Shown here piece after piece: positions 7,166-8,914 of a DNA stretch of 8,914 nt (position 1 is its first letter; each line of letters opens with the position of its first letter). This stretch comes from JAAYQU01 sp037441445 (GTDB lineage Bacteria; Bacteroidota; Bacteroidia; Bacteroidales; Salinivirgaceae), in assembly GCA_037441445.1 (NCBI GenBank), contig JBBISE010000149.1:1-8914 (forward strand), written 5' to 3'. Below the pieces are notes generated by a model, which was given only the letters and a program-made list of their open reading frames with translations, was not told the origin of the DNA and made no database searches. Both the position numbers and the translations under genes were made by a program.

Positions 7166-7199
7166 ACGTCGAATTAAGTCATTTTATGCAGCCCCCTTT

Positions 7200-8867
7200 T
7201 TATTTAACAAGGATTAATTTTTCGGAACATATCAGGTTTCCGCTTTGATATACAGACAGAAAAAATATTCCGGAAATATAACTTTCCGTAGTAAATTCAA
7301 AATATTCTGAATCAGTTTTTTGTTTTAAAATCGTGCGCCCCGTAATATCCGTTACAATGATTGTTAATGAGCTAATATCTTTGCCCTCAAAATCGATTCT
7401 TACTCGTTCATTTGCTGGATTTGGATACACAAATACTTGTGGTCTTATATACAAGTCGTTTGTATTGAGATAGTTATTCTTGTTATAGAAAATGTAGTTG
7501 CCTTTACCCGGATCCCAATTAGTAATGACCATATCAGGTGTCAAACTTTTTTCGTAAGTAATTACTAGTGTGTCTGTTGCATAAAGACTATCAACAAATG
7601 AAATCCAACTTTTTCCCGGAACGGTACAAAAGGAACTATCGTGCAGCAGTACCCCATTTTTTGAAATTGACAAACAGTTTTCTACAATCTGAGTATTGAT
7701 TCTAAGGCTTTTAATTCCATTGGTAAAGGGTACTAAAGTATCCACGACCACTACAATTGATTTGCGCCCCAGATCTGCCAGTTGGATAGTTTCAACCACA
7801 GAATTTGTTTCCGATGAAAAAGTTACTTGTGATTCGAAATTTTGTCCGGTACCTTTTATAACTTTTATTGGTAACCACCATCCCCCATAAATTAGGTCAA
7901 GTTTCCCATCGCCGGTAATGTCAAACACAATAATACCTGAGCCGTATCCGTAAGGAGGCGATATATATGATGCTGCTCCGGTTTGGTGTACGCCATATTG
8001 GAATTCATACATCCTTATTTTACCATCGCCACCCAGTTGATTATTGCCCGTTGTAAGAATGACAGGGTACCTTTGGTAACCCAAGAATCCGATGTCCAGA
8101 GAGTTGTTGTAGGTCACAGTTTCGGAAGATTGCCATGATGGATCCGAACCTATAAAACCAAGACTGTCTGCCAAATAAATGGCGTTGGGGTGATAATTCC
8201 CAATAAAGGCCAAATCTAAAAAGCCGCTATTGTCCATATCAGCAAATTCTACGTCCATAAAACCGGCCAAATTAGATGATTGCCAGTCAGGTTGTGTGTT
8301 GAAGGATCCCCGGTTATTGTAGAAGACTTTAGCATAATCCCACTGATTTCCATAAGACTCGCTTGTGGCTACGGCTATATCGAGCCAACCATCGGCATTA
8401 GCATCACCAAGGGCCAGGCTGAAGTTGTACATGGGGGTGGACTGGAAAGACGGCATTTGCTCTAGTTCTCCGCCTTGATTATAATACACCTTCACTTTCC
8501 CAGGTTGCGTAAAGCCTTCGGGTCCTAAATAGACGGAAACAGCTACATCTAACCAACCGTCCTTGTTTATATCGCCTACGGATAAATGCCCGTGAAAATC
8601 TGTATCTGAGGAGCTCCATGAGGGGGCATGTGGAAAGGTTCCATCGCCATTATTGTTGTATATGACTAAATTTTGACGGGCCATATCATTTCCATTTGCA
8701 ACAACCAAATCTTTATACCCATCGCCATTTATGTCAGCCAGAGCAAGTCCTGTAGCATAATGCCCCAAAGCTGTAGATTGCCAATCGGGGACAACATTAA
8801 AGGGAACTTCCTGTGAATTAGAAAGTTTTGTTGATGCAATAATCAAAAGCAAATAAAAGTATTTCAT
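7200..8867 (-). CDS. Secreted FG-GAP/VCBS seven-bladed propeller protein with T9SS sorting domain
   Basis: 555 aa. Residues 1-18 are a Sec signal peptide (hydrophobic core LLLIIAS, probable cleavage after SNS), with no lipobox Cys. Seven units of about 54 residues fill about 25-375, each starting near a PDWQS-like motif (27, 82, 139, 193, 243, with weaker versions near 299 and 348). Five units carry a calcium-loop motif of the DxNxDGxxD type, at 45, 99, 155, 210 and 316; the fourth is less regular. The fifth and seventh (near 258 and 366) have lost it. This fits a seven-bladed beta-propeller of the FG-GAP/VCBS family. A beta-rich region (about 380-470) follows, then a type A Por C-terminal sorting domain (about 478-555: VYPNPAN, ITGR, SGIFFLSV, final KLILVK). 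The protein should cross the outer membrane by the type IX system and be surface-attached or released. Ligand and role are unknown. The frame stays open to the window edge, but the ATG at 8867 directly precedes the signal peptide. Confidence 0.93.
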   Translation of the reverse strand: MKYFYLLLIIASTKLSNSQEVPFNVVPDWQSTALGHYATGLALADINGDGYKDLVVANGNDMARQNLVIYNNNGDGTFPHAPSWSSSDTDFHGHLSVGDINKDGWLDVAVSVYLGPEGFTQPGKVKVYYNQGGELEQMPSFQSTPMYNFSLALGDANADGWLDIAVATSESYGNQWDYAKVFYNNRGSFNTQPDWQSSNLAGFMDVEFADMDNSGFLDLAFIGNYHPNAIYLADSLGFIGSDPSWQSSETVTYNNSLDIGFLGYQRYPVILTTGNNQLGGDGKIRMYEFQYGVHQTGAASYISPPYGYGSGIIVFDITGDGKLDLIYGGWWLPIKVIKGTGQNFESQVTFSSETNSVVETIQLADLGRKSIVVVVDTLVPFTNGIKSLRINTQIVENCLSISKNGVLLHDSSFCTVPGKSWISFVDSLYATDTLVITYEKSLTPDMVITNWDPGKGNYIFYNKNNYLNTNDLYIRPQVFVYPNPANERVRIDFEGKDISSLTIIVTDITGRTILKQKTDSEYFEFTTESYISGIFFLSVYQSGNLICSEKLILVK

Positions 8868-8914
8868 ATGTTTATAATTTTTCGGTTTACGGCCATATGG
8901 AACTTCATGCCGAC

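Noticed and set aside
7012..7248. 78-codon + strand ORF overlapping the malQ end and the convergent gene
   Set aside because: It overlaps the end of malQ in another frame, runs through the palindromic repeat and into the antisense of the secreted protein. Its translation shows the NCFVGLLRND-like string typical of spurious ORFs over such repeats.
1..8914. tRNA, rRNA, CRISPR array, insertion sequence or prophage
   Set aside because: No cloverleaf, regularly spaced direct repeats, transposase or phage genes were seen on either strand.

Overview
The window looks like a chromosomal segment of a Bacteroidota bacterium of the Bacteroidales/Marinilabiliales type. This is inferred from several features. 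There is a secreted protein with a type IX secretion (Por) C-terminal sorting domain. The 4-alpha-glucanotransferase carries two N-terminal CBM20 modules, as is usual in this phylum. Two matches to the Bacteroidota sigma-ABfrp -7 box (TAnnTTTG) lie in gene-upstream gaps, most genes lack a Shine-Dalgarno sequence, and base composition is moderately AT-rich. The exact genus cannot be read from the sequence.

Left part (1-3979, + strand) is a signal-transduction cluster. It starts with the C-terminal part of a coiled-coil SpoIIE/PP2C-type serine/threonine phosphatase whose start lies outside the window. A membrane-anchored hybrid histidine kinase follows 14 nt later (PAS, long coiled coil, HisKA, HATPase, REC, Hpt). 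After 129 nt, with its own probable promoter and an unusually good ribosome binding site, comes a single-domain response regulator. A clear hairpin terminator closes the cluster. The phosphatase and the kinase share a recognisably homologous stretch of coiled coil, suggesting a common origin or related input modules. No DNA-binding output domain is encoded here.

Middle part (3980-7043, + strand) is a 328-nt regulatory gap followed by malQ. The gap holds the terminator, a small palindrome, phased A/T tracts, a good -7 box and a leader hairpin. malQ encodes a 911-aa CBM20-CBM20-GH77 enzyme resembling plant DPE2, with a roughly 150-residue insertion between the catalytic nucleophile and acid/base. 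It is probably transcribed alone and serves maltodextrin/glycogen metabolism.

Right part (7044-8914) starts with the 156-nt gap between convergent genes, which contains a degenerate nested inverted repeat. It resembles the widespread intergenic palindromic repeat family with arms of the CATTGCGA...CGAAGCAAT type. On the - strand follows a 555-aa secreted FG-GAP/VCBS beta-propeller protein (seven blade units, two without a calcium motif) with a beta-rich domain and a T9SS type A sorting signal. Its function is unknown. The last 47 nt lie upstream of that gene and hold no recognisable promoter.

No tRNA, rRNA, CRISPR array, insertion sequence or phage gene was seen. The most unusual items are the shared coiled coil of the two signalling proteins, the split phosphorelay, the structured malQ leader and the degenerate palindromic repeat. 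None of these amounts to a clearly new system.
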